Source of the DNA: Algoriphagus chordae
GTDB lineage: Bacteria; Bacteroidota; Bacteroidia; Cytophagales; Cyclobacteriaceae
Reading direction: 5' to 3'
Assembly (NCBI RefSeq): GCF_003254055.1
Contig: NZ_QKZT01000003.1
Span: forward strand, 1-64,000
DNA length: 64,000 bases
In this document: piece after piece, positions 53,217 to 62,477 of the stretch
Layout of the letters: every line of letters begins with the position of its first letter
Numbering within the stretch: the stretch's first letter is position 1
The notes under the pieces: generated by a model
Told to the model about the DNA's origin: nothing
Databases searched by the model: none
The model's input: the letters and a program-made list of their open reading frames with translations, nothing else
Made by a program: the position numbers and the translations under genes

Positions 53217-53912
53217 TCACTTCGAATCAACTTTGGCTGCTCCAATTGGGATATTTACCATCAAAAATAATGAGCTGTTTTTTGTGCCTGATCTTTCTTT
53301 ATAGACATTCACAAAACCTTGGTAATATTTTATCCCGAGCGTCATGCCTTTGCCTTTCAGAAGTTGGTAGCCCATACCTGCTGTTGCTCCGGCGTCTAGG
53401 CGGTTAACCATATCTCTATTGTACTGACGAATTCGAGCATCTTCACCCTCTACATCTGAATTGAACTCTACCCAGGATTTAGTCAGTAAACCTAATTGCG
53501 GTCCTGCTTCGAAATAGATATTATTTTTTAGTTTATACTTTGCCAGTATAGGCACGATAAAATAATTCAGTTCTTGATTATAATCACCTTCAGCTCCAAA
53601 CACATCTACTTCAAGAAATTCAAGATCAGCGGCTGATAATTTATTTGTTCCAAGCTTCGATTTCACCAATAAGCCAGTATGGATATACCAAGGATCATTT
53701 ATTCGAATGTCAAAATAGAAACCCAGATTGAAACTTGGCATCCTGTTGCTGGATTCCATCCCGCTGATTTGGGAGAAATTTGCACCGCCTTCAAGCCCGA
53801 ATTCTAGTCCAGGAGAGTTAAGTTTATCTCCAAACAGGAGAGATATTAGTACCTGAGACTGTGCATGATACCCAGCACACATTAAGACAATAAAAACTAT
53901 ATATTTTTTCAT
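53217..53912 (-). CDS. Outer-membrane beta-barrel (porin-like) protein
   Basis: A 231-residue protein with signal peptide (about 1-19) and PorT/opacity-like strands: EFGLEGGANFSQISG, NLGFYFDIRINDPWYIHTGLLV, IVPILAKYKLKNNIYFEAGPQLG and GITLGIKYYQGF-like segments. It is probably an eight-stranded outer-membrane barrel. It follows the glycine-zipper gene by 10 nt. Function unknown. Confidence 0.8.
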   Translation of the reverse strand: MKKYIVFIVLMCAGYHAQSQVLISLLFGDKLNSPGLEFGLEGGANFSQISGMESSNRMPSFNLGFYFDIRINDPWYIHTGLLVKSKLGTNKLSAADLEFLEVDVFGAEGDYNQELNYFIVPILAKYKLKNNIYFEAGPQLGLLTKSWVEFNSDVEGEDARIRQYNRDMVNRLDAGATAGMGYQLLKGKGMTLGIKYYQGFVNVYKERSGTKNSSLFLMVNIPIGAAKVDSK

Positions 53913-53922
53913 ATTTTATTAA

Positions 53923-54447
53923 CTATTTTACTGTATAGCCTTTGCCTTCCATGCAGGCTGTGAATGCTTTTTTGTAATTATCCATTAAGGTTTTTTCCTG
54001 TGCCGCTGCTGCCTGATTGTCCTTTTGCTGTTCCATCTCATCTCCTACTACCTTTGCTCTTCTTCCTCTCAATCCTCCTAAGATAGCACCAATTGCAGCA
54101 CCTTTGCCTGCATCTCCAGCAATTGCTCCAATTGCGGCACCAGCAGCTGCTCCTCCTGCTGCTCCTACTACCGCTGTTCCGTCGACTGATTTATCAACCT
54201 GTTCGGCTTTTATTTTAGTAGGATTTAAAGGATCAATACCCGTTTGTTCTTGTGCCCATTTATAGCAATAGGCTTCATCTGTATCTTGAGTAGCTTGATC
54301 CTGGTTTTGAGACGGAAAAACGTATAGGCCCAATCCAGTGGCAATGGAAGTACTTTTTGCGGCGGTCTGGGCTATACCCGAAAAGGATAGACTCAGGAGT
54401 ACAACAAGTGCAACTAATTTGGGATTCATAATTATTGTCGTTTTCAT
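53923..54447 (-). CDS. Exported glycine-zipper protein
   Basis: From the ATG at 54447 the product has 174 residues. A signal peptide ends near GIAQ. A region of Gly/Ala repeats follows (GAAGGAAAGAAIGAIAG and GAAIGAILGG), as in glycine-zipper membrane-active lipoproteins, flanked by a YCYKWAQEQTG block and a CMEGKGYTVK end with paired cysteines. It starts 1 nt after the SnoaL-like gene stop and probably forms an operon with it. Role unknown. Confidence 0.78.
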   Translation of the reverse strand: MKTTIIMNPKLVALVVLLSLSFSGIAQTAAKSTSIATGLGLYVFPSQNQDQATQDTDEAYCYKWAQEQTGIDPLNPTKIKAEQVDKSVDGTAVVGAAGGAAAGAAIGAIAGDAGKGAAIGAILGGLRGRRAKVVGDEMEQQKDNQAAAAQEKTLMDNYKKAFTACMEGKGYTVK

Positions 54448-54448
54448 A

Positions 54449-54949
54449 TTAAAGGTCATTAGGATTTATGAATACATAGCCCAGTTGATTGAGTGCGTCA
54501 GCCTCGTTATAAAAAGTATAGCTTTTTACAATTTTATTATTTTCAATCTGGTAGATAGAGTTAGCCCAAATTATCACCTTAGCCTTTTCAGCCTTGTAAG
54601 TAATATGGAGCTCAGACCAGTTTGCTACCCAATCACCCTGATTATCACCAGTAGTGATTTTTATTGCTGCATTTTTGGAGTGTATGTATTCTATCTTTTC
54701 GTATAGGTTATCTACATTATGTTTCCAGTTTTGTACAGCTTGGGATTTTCCAACTGAATCCCCATAGGAAGGTCCGAGGCCAAGGTAATTTTCGTCCAGC
54801 ATGGCTTCCATGCTGTCATGATCCAAATCTTCGACAGCTTTGATATAGTTTTCTATAAGCGAAATATTTTCCTCCGAATGGTCATTTAGTGTATTGCAAC
54901 TAGCTATTAAGAAGCTGCTTAACAATAGTGGAAAGATTATGTTTTTCAT
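54449..54949 (-). CDS. SnoaL/NTF2-like lipoprotein
   Basis: A 166-residue lipoprotein with leader ending LIASC (Cys18). The remaining part has the cone-like NTF2 pattern: NISLIENYIKAVEDLDHDSMEAMLDENYLG, a WANSIYQIENNKIV strand and a YTFYNEADALNQLG tail. Such domains bind or process small molecules. Here no active residue can be assigned. It heads the three-gene minus-strand unit beside the sulfatase. Confidence 0.78.
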   Translation of the reverse strand: MKNIIFPLLLSSFLIASCNTLNDHSEENISLIENYIKAVEDLDHDSMEAMLDENYLGLGPSYGDSVGKSQAVQNWKHNVDNLYEKIEYIHSKNAAIKITTGDNQGDWVANWSELHITYKAEKAKVIIWANSIYQIENNKIVKSYTFYNEADALNQLGYVFINPNDL

Positions 54950-55053
54950 TGTTTTTTAGAGTTATTATCAGAAAGATGAGCTTAAGAAAAGGCAATAAAA
55001 TTTTCTGGTGAACAAGCTGTTTTTAGAAAGTTTTGCTCTGCTGAATTAGCCTT

Positions 55054-55097
55054 AAAAAAATACCTCCCGCCTATTAGAAAAGCATTAGGCGGGAGGT
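55054..55097 (-). terminator. Terminator of the arylsulfatase gene
   Basis: A perfect 12-bp stem ACCTCCCGCCTA/TAGGCGGGAGGT with a 12-nt loop, and seven Ts on the minus-strand side. It lies 15 nt past the stop. Confidence 0.9.
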
Positions 55098-55111
55098 CAT
55101 GGTATTACTGG

Positions 55112-57490
55112 TTACTTTTCAGGATACCAAACGCGAGAAGTGCCCATGGTTCCATTAAATACGAAGGGAGCTTCATCATAATAGTCTATCGACACTGGTG
55201 AACCTAAATCGCTACCAAAGTCTAAGCAATCGTTAGCTGTAAATGCAAAAGGTACAGTGATAGGTACCTGTCCAGAGGCTACGACATCACCATTCACCTT
55301 GAGTGTAATGTCCATTGGTGAGCCTGGCTTTGGAGCAGTCAGTCTGGAGATGACCTCTATAGTGACTTTTCCGGTTGGCAACTTTGTTTTAGACTTGATG
55401 TGCGTACGCTCGATTTCAAACATATTGTACTCAAAGGATAGGTAACCATCTTTGATATAGCAGGAGAGTCCACCAGAGAAACCACCAAGTGCGTAGAGTA
55501 CACCACTAGCATTTTCGGGAACTGTAACTTCCATGCTGACATTGTTGTCAAACTTACCCAGTTTCGGTGCTGTAAATTCTGGCATTCTGACGATAGGGCC
55601 ACTAAAAGTCCAGTCTGTATAAGGAGTAGCTGGTGCATCTTCAGGATGATAAATAATAGACCAAAGTCCACCACCAATAGGAAGATTTTTGTTTTTGGCA
55701 GACTCTACCAAGAACATGCTTTTCATTTCTTCCAGTTTTTTGGGATTAGTTTTGGCTAAGTCATTTGCCTGACTCCAATCCTCATTGATATTATAGAGTT
55801 CCCAGGTGTCTTCCTCTGGGTTCCATGTAGCTGCACCTGCTGGCAGCCCCGGTACCCAAGGGTTTCTAAGTCCGAAGGCAGAAGCAAACCAGCCATCATA
55901 ATAGAGCCCACGACTTCCCATGATATCAAAAAACTGTGTTTTTCTAGTGCCTTCAGCATTTGGATCATCAAAAGTATAATCCATGCTCACTCCATGGATA
56001 GGATCTTGTGTAAAACCATTGACCACCTTAGGTTCAGTTATGTTAACCGCTTCATAAATTGTCGGTACTATATCGATCACATGGTGAAATTGTGATCTAG
56101 GCTTATTGTCATGCTTTATGTTCTTAGGCCAAGAAACTGCCAATGGCTGTCTAGTTCCTCCAAAATGGGCAGCAACTAATTTGGTGGATTTATAAGGAGT
56201 AGAACCTGCCCAAGCCCAACCTGCATTATACATATTGTCTGTTTTGGGAGAACCCAATACGTCCAAGCCTCCAAGCTCATCTAAGGCATCGATGTGTTGC
56301 TGAATGGTAGTAGGGATACTATTTTGTGCTAGCAATTCACTGATAGTTCCATTTTGACCTTCAGCCGAGGAACCATTATCTCCCCATATATAGAATACTA
56401 GGGTGTTATCCAATTTACCTTGTCGCTCTATTTCATCTATAAGTAATCCGGCATTATAATCTGTATGCTCAGCAAACCCTGCATAGACTTCCATTAACCT
56501 ACTCTGAAAAGGTCTTTCCGATTCTGGAATGTCGCTCCAGCCTGCCATCGTTGCATTTCTCTCTGTCAGCTGTGCATCCTGTGGAATCCAACCCAGCTCT
56601 TTCTGTCTTTTGAATGCTCTCTCACGATAAGCATCCCAGCCATCATCAAACTTACCTTTGTACTTGTCTGCCCATTCTTTGGCTACATGGTGAGGTCCAT
56701 GAACGGCACCTGGCGCCCAATACATTAAGAAAGGTTTATCCGGCGAAAAAGCTTGCTGTTCTCTAAGCCACTTGATAGCGTCTTCGGTAATGTCCTCTGT
56801 AAGATGGTAGTAGTCATGTCCTTGCGTGGTTTTTGGGTGCTCTACCACAGTTGTATTCCGAACCATGTGTGGTTCGTATTGTGATGCTTCTCCAGCGAGG
56901 AATCCATAAAAGTACTCAAAACCGTAGCCTGTAGGCCAGTAATCAAAAGGACCTTTGGAGGTTGTCAATTCAGCTGGAGTATTATGCCATTTTCCAAAAG
57001 CACTTGTATTATATCCATATGCTTTCAGGACTTCCGCCACGGTGGCAGCAGTTTTTGGGATAGTTCCACTAAATCCGTCCCAATCATTTGCGATTTCCGC
57101 AATTTGCCCATTCCCTACAGCGGTGTGATTTCTTCCTGTTAGGATAGACGCTCGTGTAGGTGAACACATAGCTGTAGAGTGAAATCGATTATAGGAAATT
57201 CCTAGATCTGCAATGCGGCTTAGATTTGGCGTGTTTATTTCACCACCATAAGTAGAGGGAGTAGCAGGTCCTGCATCATCGATAAGAATAATGAGAATGT
57301 TGGGTGCATCTTTTGCTAAACGATCTGGAGCCACTCTTTTATTATAGGTGGATGTTTTCATGGTTAGCCCGGCTTTACTGGCCGATGGAGTGGGAGGGAA
57401 GGGCAAAACATCCTGTGCCTTCAGCGTACCCATACAGGCTAACACCAACAAAAGTGGGAGATAAGCTGAAATCGAGTAATTGTATTTCAT
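55112..57490 (-). CDS. Exported arylsulfatase, S1 family
   Basis: A 792-residue sulfatase with signal peptide (about 1-25). The formylglycine motif is Cys109-S-P-T-R113 in AMCSPTRASILTGR, so it needs conversion by an FGE. Metal residues lie in IDDAG (about 70-74) and WGDNGSSAEG, and a GKWHNT block follows the active site. The C-terminal region (about 620-792) is a strand-rich domain. It resembles large arylsulfatases of the AtsA type. The natural substrate is unknown. Its promoter region carries a palindrome shared with the 59.8-kb gene. Confidence 0.92.
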   Translation of the reverse strand: MKYNYSISAYLPLLLVLACMGTLKAQDVLPFPPTPSASKAGLTMKTSTYNKRVAPDRLAKDAPNILIILIDDAGPATPSTYGGEINTPNLSRIADLGISYNRFHSTAMCSPTRASILTGRNHTAVGNGQIAEIANDWDGFSGTIPKTAATVAEVLKAYGYNTSAFGKWHNTPAELTTSKGPFDYWPTGYGFEYFYGFLAGEASQYEPHMVRNTTVVEHPKTTQGHDYYHLTEDITEDAIKWLREQQAFSPDKPFLMYWAPGAVHGPHHVAKEWADKYKGKFDDGWDAYRERAFKRQKELGWIPQDAQLTERNATMAGWSDIPESERPFQSRLMEVYAGFAEHTDYNAGLLIDEIERQGKLDNTLVFYIWGDNGSSAEGQNGTISELLAQNSIPTTIQQHIDALDELGGLDVLGSPKTDNMYNAGWAWAGSTPYKSTKLVAAHFGGTRQPLAVSWPKNIKHDNKPRSQFHHVIDIVPTIYEAVNITEPKVVNGFTQDPIHGVSMDYTFDDPNAEGTRKTQFFDIMGSRGLYYDGWFASAFGLRNPWVPGLPAGAATWNPEEDTWELYNINEDWSQANDLAKTNPKKLEEMKSMFLVESAKNKNLPIGGGLWSIIYHPEDAPATPYTDWTFSGPIVRMPEFTAPKLGKFDNNVSMEVTVPENASGVLYALGGFSGGLSCYIKDGYLSFEYNMFEIERTHIKSKTKLPTGKVTIEVISRLTAPKPGSPMDITLKVNGDVVASGQVPITVPFAFTANDCLDFGSDLGSPVSIDYYDEAPFVFNGTMGTSRVWYPEK

Positions 57491-57837
57491 ATCGAGAGGT
57501 AATGATGGTTTATCAATGGTAGGTATTTATTGGCTCCGATATAAGTTAAGTACCGTTACTTAACCGTTAAATGAGGTTACCTTGATCCAAGGTGAGCAAA
57601 GCTTAGTGGTAAGTTCTTTTTTTATTATATTGGCAAAGGAGGTAAAAAGATAGAAGTCCTTTTATCCTTAGTTGAACTTGACAATATTGAATTTAACCTT
57701 AAGTGATTCTACGGAAATCCAGTGAAACGAAGGTTGATTAGTTTATTAGGTCAAGCTAGTGCAAAGAATTAAAATATAGTTGGATAGAGTGTTTCATAAA
57801 CTGCTACATAGTATTTATAAATAGTAAATAAGCCCAA
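57491..57837. other. Divergent promoter region of the sulfatase and TolB-TPR regulator
   Basis: This 347-nt gap carries the palindrome at 57545-57567 about 55 nt upstream of the sulfatase start. The rest is AT-rich. I could not assign promoter boxes for either gene. Confidence 0.5.
57545..57567. promoter_or_regulatory. Candidate operator upstream of the sulfatase
   Basis: GTTAAGTA and TACTTAAC are perfect 8-bp arms around CCGT. The overlapping ACCGTTACTTAACCGT (57552-57567) agrees in 14 of 16 positions with the reverse complement of the palindrome at 59774-59789. The two sites flank the regulator gene. Binding by that regulator is an inference. Confidence 0.45.
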
Positions 57838-59460
57838 ATGTTACCTGAAAAAGATGAGGATTTATCCTTGTTCCATTCTGAAAATGAGGTTCTTGATCAA
57901 TTAAATCGTATTCTCTCCAGCGATTTATTCTATAAGTCATCAGTACTTTGTAGTTTTTTGAAATTTGTGGTAGAAGAAACTATTGCTGGTCGGACAGATG
58001 GGCTCAAAGAATATACTATTGGCGTAAATGCTCTGGGGAAACCCGCTGATTTCAATCCCCAAATAGATGCAATAATTAGAATCCATGCGGGAAGACTAAG
58101 GCGTTTGCTGAATGAGTATTATTCAGGGCCAGGAAATCATGACTCGATTAAAATCGAGATAGTTAAAGGCACTTACGTACCGTTGTTTCGGAATCAGGTA
58201 ATCATTAAAACAGAGGGTGAAGTTACGGAGCAACGTAAATCTGTAGAATTTGACCGAACAAAGCTCACACTTGCTGTGCTTCCTTTTCGAAACCTCTGTA
58301 GTAAAAATGAATTTCAGTTTTTTGTAGATGGCTTAGGAGAAGAACTGACCCGTAATTTTAGTCTCAGTCAGGATATTTCTGTAGTAGCACATTATTCTAC
58401 CCGTAAGTATGCTGCTCAGCCAGAGGATATTCGTGTCATAGGTGCCGAACTGGGAGCTCATTATATGATTACTGGTTCAGTAAAACGTAGCGCTGGTGAA
58501 ATTAGAGTAAATGTAGCTTTAGTGGAAACCATGAAAGGGATAGAGGTATGGTCCCATACCTATACTAATGTGCTGAATATTGATAACCTGATGAATATAC
58601 AGGATCAAATTATTGAGAACATATATTCTTGTCTTGGAGGGTATTATGGGGTTATTATTCGAAAGAGTACTATAGCCCAGCGTAGAGGATTTTCTAATAT
58701 TGCGTCTTTTGATGCTTCACTGTGGAATTATTATTATCACATGAACTTTTCACTAGAATCCTATTTAACTACCCGAAAGGCTTTGGAAGAGGCATTAGCA
58801 GTAGACCCTAATTATGCACATGGGTTGGCTATGCTTGCTGAATTGCACTTGGATGCTTATTCTCTTGGCTATCCTACAGTGGAAGATCCAGTTAATGAAA
58901 GCTACAAACTAGTCAAAAAAGCGATTAAAATTGACCCTGAATGTCAGCATGCCTATCAAGAGTTGGGCTGGACTAATGTTTATTTGAAAAGAAAGGAAGA
59001 TGCCATTAATGCATTGGAACACTGCTTATCCTTAAATCCTTCTTCCGTTTCATCAATTGGTGCTGTAGGTTTTGGGATGGCATGTGCTGGTGAATATAAG
59101 AGAGCTCATATCTTGCTTACCCAATCCATAGAACTTAATCCACATTGCCCTTGGTGGTTTTATTTAGGCTTTTTCTTGGTGTATTATCAAAATAAGCAAT
59201 ACGAGAAAGCATTAGAATTTGCAAATAAAATTGAAACGAAGGATGTGTTTATGGATCCATTAGCCAAAGTCATCACAAAAGCGCAATTAGGCTTGACAGA
59301 TAAATCTCAAGATGATTTAAATAAATTAGCTGAGGAGTTTCCAGAGATCATGGCCGATCTAGGGCCCACGCTTAATACATTTCTGCTGGATAATTCCTTG
59401 ATAGATGATATAATGGCTGGTCTGAACAAGGCAAAAGTCACAGTTGCAAGGACTTTTTAG
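57838..59460 (+). CDS. TolB-TPR regulator-like protein with an N-terminal winged-helix-like domain
   Basis: A 540-residue cytoplasmic protein. The N-terminal part (about 15-115, with LGKPADFNPQIDAIIRIHAGRLRRLL and a KGTYVP end) is the domain found at the start of many adenylate-cyclase-like regulators. A TolB-like segment follows (about 145-280, LAVLPFRNL and FVDGLGEELTRNFS), then TPR helices (about 300-500). There is no cyclase catalytic domain. It is divergent from the sulfatase. I infer a sensor or transcription-linked role; DNA binding is not proven. Confidence 0.75.
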   Translation: MLPEKDEDLSLFHSENEVLDQLNRILSSDLFYKSSVLCSFLKFVVEETIAGRTDGLKEYTIGVNALGKPADFNPQIDAIIRIHAGRLRRLLNEYYSGPGNHDSIKIEIVKGTYVPLFRNQVIIKTEGEVTEQRKSVEFDRTKLTLAVLPFRNLCSKNEFQFFVDGLGEELTRNFSLSQDISVVAHYSTRKYAAQPEDIRVIGAELGAHYMITGSVKRSAGEIRVNVALVETMKGIEVWSHTYTNVLNIDNLMNIQDQIIENIYSCLGGYYGVIIRKSTIAQRRGFSNIASFDASLWNYYYHMNFSLESYLTTRKALEEALAVDPNYAHGLAMLAELHLDAYSLGYPTVEDPVNESYKLVKKAIKIDPECQHAYQELGWTNVYLKRKEDAINALEHCLSLNPSSVSSIGAVGFGMACAGEYKRAHILLTQSIELNPHCPWWFYLGFFLVYYQNKQYEKALEFANKIETKDVFMDPLAKVITKAQLGLTDKSQDDLNKLAEEFPEIMADLGPTLNTFLLDNSLIDDIMAGLNKAKVTVARTF

Positions 59461-59550
59461 AGTATGATGGTTATTGATGTTTTTCCATTTGAACTTTTAT
59501 CGATTTAATACCTGAGGAGCATCGAATGTAAAATAGAATTTGATAAACTC

Positions 59551-59733
59551 ATGGATTGCGGGTATTTGGATTTCCCGTCTTACCTGGAGGAAACCAATAT
59601 CGACATACTAATAGAATCCTTGCTGACTATCACAATAGGTATTATGGGTAGTGATTTTTCTACAGTCTTTGGTAATAAGAGCATTGACATTGCTTATAAA
59701 CAGAGTCATATCAAAGAGGCGCCGTTCCTCTAA
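59551..59733 (+). CDS. Uncertain 60-residue ORF
   Basis: Begins MDCGYLDFPSYLEETNIDIL and has a short hydrophobic segment (LLTITIGIMG). It resembles no family I know and may be spurious or a remnant. Included because the gap is otherwise empty and the frame is intact. Confidence 0.25.
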   Translation: MDCGYLDFPSYLEETNIDILIESLLTITIGIMGSDFSTVFGNKSIDIAYKQSHIKEAPFL

Positions 59734-59773
59734 AATCGTATTGTTTCATGGACTAAGATATGCGGTTGATTTT

Positions 59774-59789
59774 ACGGTTAAGTTACCGT
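59774..59789. promoter_or_regulatory. Candidate operator upstream of the small-protein genes
   Basis: ACGGTTAAGTTACCGT has 5-bp arms ACGGT/ACCGT and matches the site at 57552-57567 in reverse orientation in 14 of 16 positions. It lies 67 nt before the ATG at 59856. Confidence 0.45.
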
Positions 59790-59855
59790 GAAACACTTAC
59801 TATTAGTTATGCTTCAAGGTAGATTCGTGTCTATATCAAAATTAGTACAAACCCT

Positions 59856-60104
59856 ATGGCAGAAAATATAGAATCTATCGTTCGCGTATTTCCGCTTTAT
59901 GAAGAGAAGATTGATTTTTTGTTTCAAGCCGACGAGAACTTCCGGGACCTCTGCAAAGATTATCTTTTGTGCGCAGGAAATGTATTAGAGATGAAGAAAA
60001 AAGCTGATTCCTATAGTGCTGAAATTGAGGAGTATGAGGAGTTACAAAGAAATCTAGAACAAGAGATTTTGCATATAATCATCAAAGAAGATCCAGCATA
60101 CTAG
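59856..60104 (+). CDS. Small helical protein of a conserved type
   Basis: An 82-residue acidic, helical protein (RVFPLYEEKIDFLFQADENFRDLCKDYLL, then a Glu/Tyr-rich helix). The pattern 'face-to-face' of F-x-L and ILHIII reminds me of a small conserved family seen near sulfatase or DUF1254 genes, but I cannot name it. The protein has no signal peptide. It precedes the Spy-like gene by 51 nt. Confidence 0.6.
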   Translation: MAENIESIVRVFPLYEEKIDFLFQADENFRDLCKDYLLCAGNVLEMKKKADSYSAEIEEYEELQRNLEQEILHIIIKEDPAY

Positions 60105-60155
60105 TAACTATAATTAGTAGCGATTAAATACAGAAAACACAAAATCAAGTCAATT

Positions 60156-60629
60156 ATGAAAAAAATAGTTTTAATTATTTCATTAGTCACGTTGTCCTTT
60201 CCAATACTAGCGCAAAGCAACCAAGAAGGGGTAGATATGATCCAATCTATATTTGGGATGGAAAAGAAAGAAGTCGTTTCTGAATTTATATCCTTGGAAG
60301 GATTTGAAGCAGATACGTTTTGGGCATTATACGATGAATACGAAACAAAGCGCAAAGAGCTTGGTAAAGCTCGCCTTGATTTATTAGAAGTTTACGCAGA
60401 GACATATGATTCCATGGATGAGGACACTGCGGATGACATCTTAAAAGAGATGATGAGGTTACAAATCAGCAATGATAAATTGATAAGTAGCTATTCCAAA
60501 AAGATTAAGAAGAAAATTAACGTAAAAACGGCAGCGCAATTTTATCAGATAGAAGGATATGTGTTAAGTAAGATTCGAACTGAAATTCTGGAAAATATTC
60601 CTGTGATAGGAAGTATGGATCCTATGTAA
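60156..60629 (+). CDS. Exported helical protein, Spy/LTXXQ-like layout
   Basis: A 157-residue protein with signal peptide (about 1-20, ILAQ). The rest is charged helices (FEADTFWALYDEYETKRKELG and DDILKEMMRLQISNDKLISSY), as in periplasmic Spy/CpxP-type chaperones and metal-stress proteins. The LTxxQ motif itself is not visible, so the match is by layout only. Confidence 0.65.
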   Translation: MKKIVLIISLVTLSFPILAQSNQEGVDMIQSIFGMEKKEVVSEFISLEGFEADTFWALYDEYETKRKELGKARLDLLEVYAETYDSMDEDTADDILKEMMRLQISNDKLISSYSKKIKKKINVKTAAQFYQIEGYVLSKIRTEILENIPVIGSMDPM

Positions 60630-60816
60630 ATCATCTTTCATCTTGCCTATGACTCACAGTAATATTGGGTTGTACGCGAAGGTGTGCGGAAGTAATGAGT
60701 ATCATGGCGACCGGCTTCCTGCATAGGGAGCTGTTCTCTTAGATTCGATGTAACCAAATAGGGTAATTCTATCATAGGATTTTTACCAATCCCAATTCAC
60801 CAATAACCAGTATGTT

Positions 60817-62400
60817 ATGAATTTCAAACTCAAATTACCGATAGCTATAGCTATGCTCTCGATGATGACATTAAGCTGTCAAAATCCTAATGAAAATCTT
60901 CAAACTGAAGCTAAGGATGGAGAGTCCAGCTCACTAGCATCGATCAAAGAGAAGTACAATACCAATATTCCTGATAAAATTTTGACTCCTGATGTAGTTG
61001 AAACGCGACTAGGAACCTTAAACTTCTTTGATGGATTGCCATCGGAAGAGACTGTTGTAAAAGTTTATGACAATCTCGACTTTATGAGAGCGGTGGAAAC
61101 TTTTCTTAATGGGATTCCAGCTACATCCATTGAAGGTATTCGCTTAGGGTTGGAAGAAGCAGGTTCCAAAAGCTCTAATCAAGTAGTCATCTTTGATGAT
61201 TTGATGGATTCTAATCCATTATTCTTGACTGGTAATACCAGCACAGTATATGCAACTTCCTTTTTAGATTTAAAAAAGGATGGCCCCACGGTAGTGGAGA
61301 TTCCTGCAAGATGCGGCCCAGGCACAGTCAACGATGCCTATTTTAGGTTTGTGGTAGATATGGGAGCACCAGGTCCAGATAGAGGAAAAGGCGGGAAATA
61401 TTTAATACTTCCTCCAGATTACGAAGGAGATGTTCCTGAAGGTTATTTTGTAGCTAAATCAACAAGCTACGTCAATTGGCTTATTCTGAGAGGCTTTTTG
61501 GTAGATGGATCACCTGATTTCTCATCGCAGATGTTTCGTGATGGATTAAAAATCTATCCTTTAAAAGATATTGGTAATCGTCCTACTATGGAATTTGTTA
61601 ATGGATCAAAAAAGTTGTTTAATACAATTCATGCTAATAATGAGGATTTTTATGAAGAATTGAATGATGTTATTCAGCGTGAACCAGTTTCATTTTTGGA
61701 TCCTGAATTGCGTGGTTTATTTGCAAGCATTGGCATAGAAAAGGAAAAACCTTTTAATCCTGATGCAAGAATGAAAGCTATATTAACAGATGCTGTAGCA
61801 GTAGGGAATGCCACAGCACGAGCTATTACATTCAAAACCAGAGAGAAAGAATCTTCAATATTTAAAACTGGACAGTGGGAATCTGGCTTCATTGGCGGTA
61901 ATTATCAATGGTTGAAAAATGAAGGCAAAGGCGGTCGTTTCTTAGATGCGCGAACACGCTTTTTTTACGCTGCCACGGTGAATACTCCTGCCATGGTATT
62001 AAAGATGATAGGATTGGGATCACAGTATGCCATAGCTTTTCTAGATGGAAAGGGTGAATATTTAGATGGAAATAAAAATTACAGCCTCACTATTCCTGCG
62101 AATGTTCCTGCAAAAGATTTTTGGTCGATAGTAATGTATGATCCTCAAACACGGTCGGAGTTGCAAACTAGCCAAGCTTTGCCTAGCATTAGCAGTCAGA
62201 GAACGCCACTTGTCGAGAATGAAGATGGGTCGGTGACTTTATATTTTGGAGCCACAAACAATGCCCCCAAAGGAATGGAAGCCAACTGGCTTCAATCTGT
62301 GCCTGGCAAAGGGTTTTTCGTAATATTCAGATTATATGGTCCACTAGATCCTTGGTTTGATCAGACATGGCAGCCAGGTGATTTTGAAGAGATAAATTAA
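60817..62400 (+). CDS. DUF1254/DUF1214 lipoprotein
   Basis: A 527-residue lipoprotein with leader ending MTLSC (Cys21). The N-terminal part (about 60-250) fits DUF1254 (FLNGIPATSIEGIRLGL, SNPLFLTGNTSTVYATSFLDL, GPTVVEIPARCGPGTVNDAYF), and the C-terminal part fits DUF1214 (FWSIVMYDPQTRSELQT, YFGATNNAPKGMEANWLQ). Such proteins are found in many bacteria, often beside sulfatases or exported oxidoreductases, and have no agreed function. Probably periplasmic or surface-attached. Confidence 0.88.
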   Translation: MNFKLKLPIAIAMLSMMTLSCQNPNENLQTEAKDGESSSLASIKEKYNTNIPDKILTPDVVETRLGTLNFFDGLPSEETVVKVYDNLDFMRAVETFLNGIPATSIEGIRLGLEEAGSKSSNQVVIFDDLMDSNPLFLTGNTSTVYATSFLDLKKDGPTVVEIPARCGPGTVNDAYFRFVVDMGAPGPDRGKGGKYLILPPDYEGDVPEGYFVAKSTSYVNWLILRGFLVDGSPDFSSQMFRDGLKIYPLKDIGNRPTMEFVNGSKKLFNTIHANNEDFYEELNDVIQREPVSFLDPELRGLFASIGIEKEKPFNPDARMKAILTDAVAVGNATARAITFKTREKESSIFKTGQWESGFIGGNYQWLKNEGKGGRFLDARTRFFYAATVNTPAMVLKMIGLGSQYAIAFLDGKGEYLDGNKNYSLTIPANVPAKDFWSIVMYDPQTRSELQTSQALPSISSQRTPLVENEDGSVTLYFGATNNAPKGMEANWLQSVPGKGFFVIFRLYGPLDPWFDQTWQPGDFEEIN

Positions 62401-62443
62401 AATCAGAAGGTCAAGAAATAAACTTATTGATTAAGCCAACAAT

Positions 62444-62477
62444 CCCGTCTATGTACTAATACATGGGCGGGTTTTTG
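62444..62477 (+). terminator. Terminator of the DUF1254 gene
   Basis: CCCGTCTATGTA pairs with TACATGGGCGGG (two wobble pairs) around CTAA, then five Ts. Confidence 0.8.

Larger units (their letters stand above)
59461..59855. other. Gap with a candidate operator and a small uncertain ORF
   Basis: This 395-nt stretch follows the regulator. It contains an uncertain 60-codon frame (59551-59733) and the palindrome at 59774-59789, 67 nt before the next start. Confidence 0.5.

Noticed and set aside
55112..62400. Polysaccharide-utilisation locus
   Set aside because: There is a sulfatase but no SusC/SusD pair and no glycoside hydrolase in the cluster.
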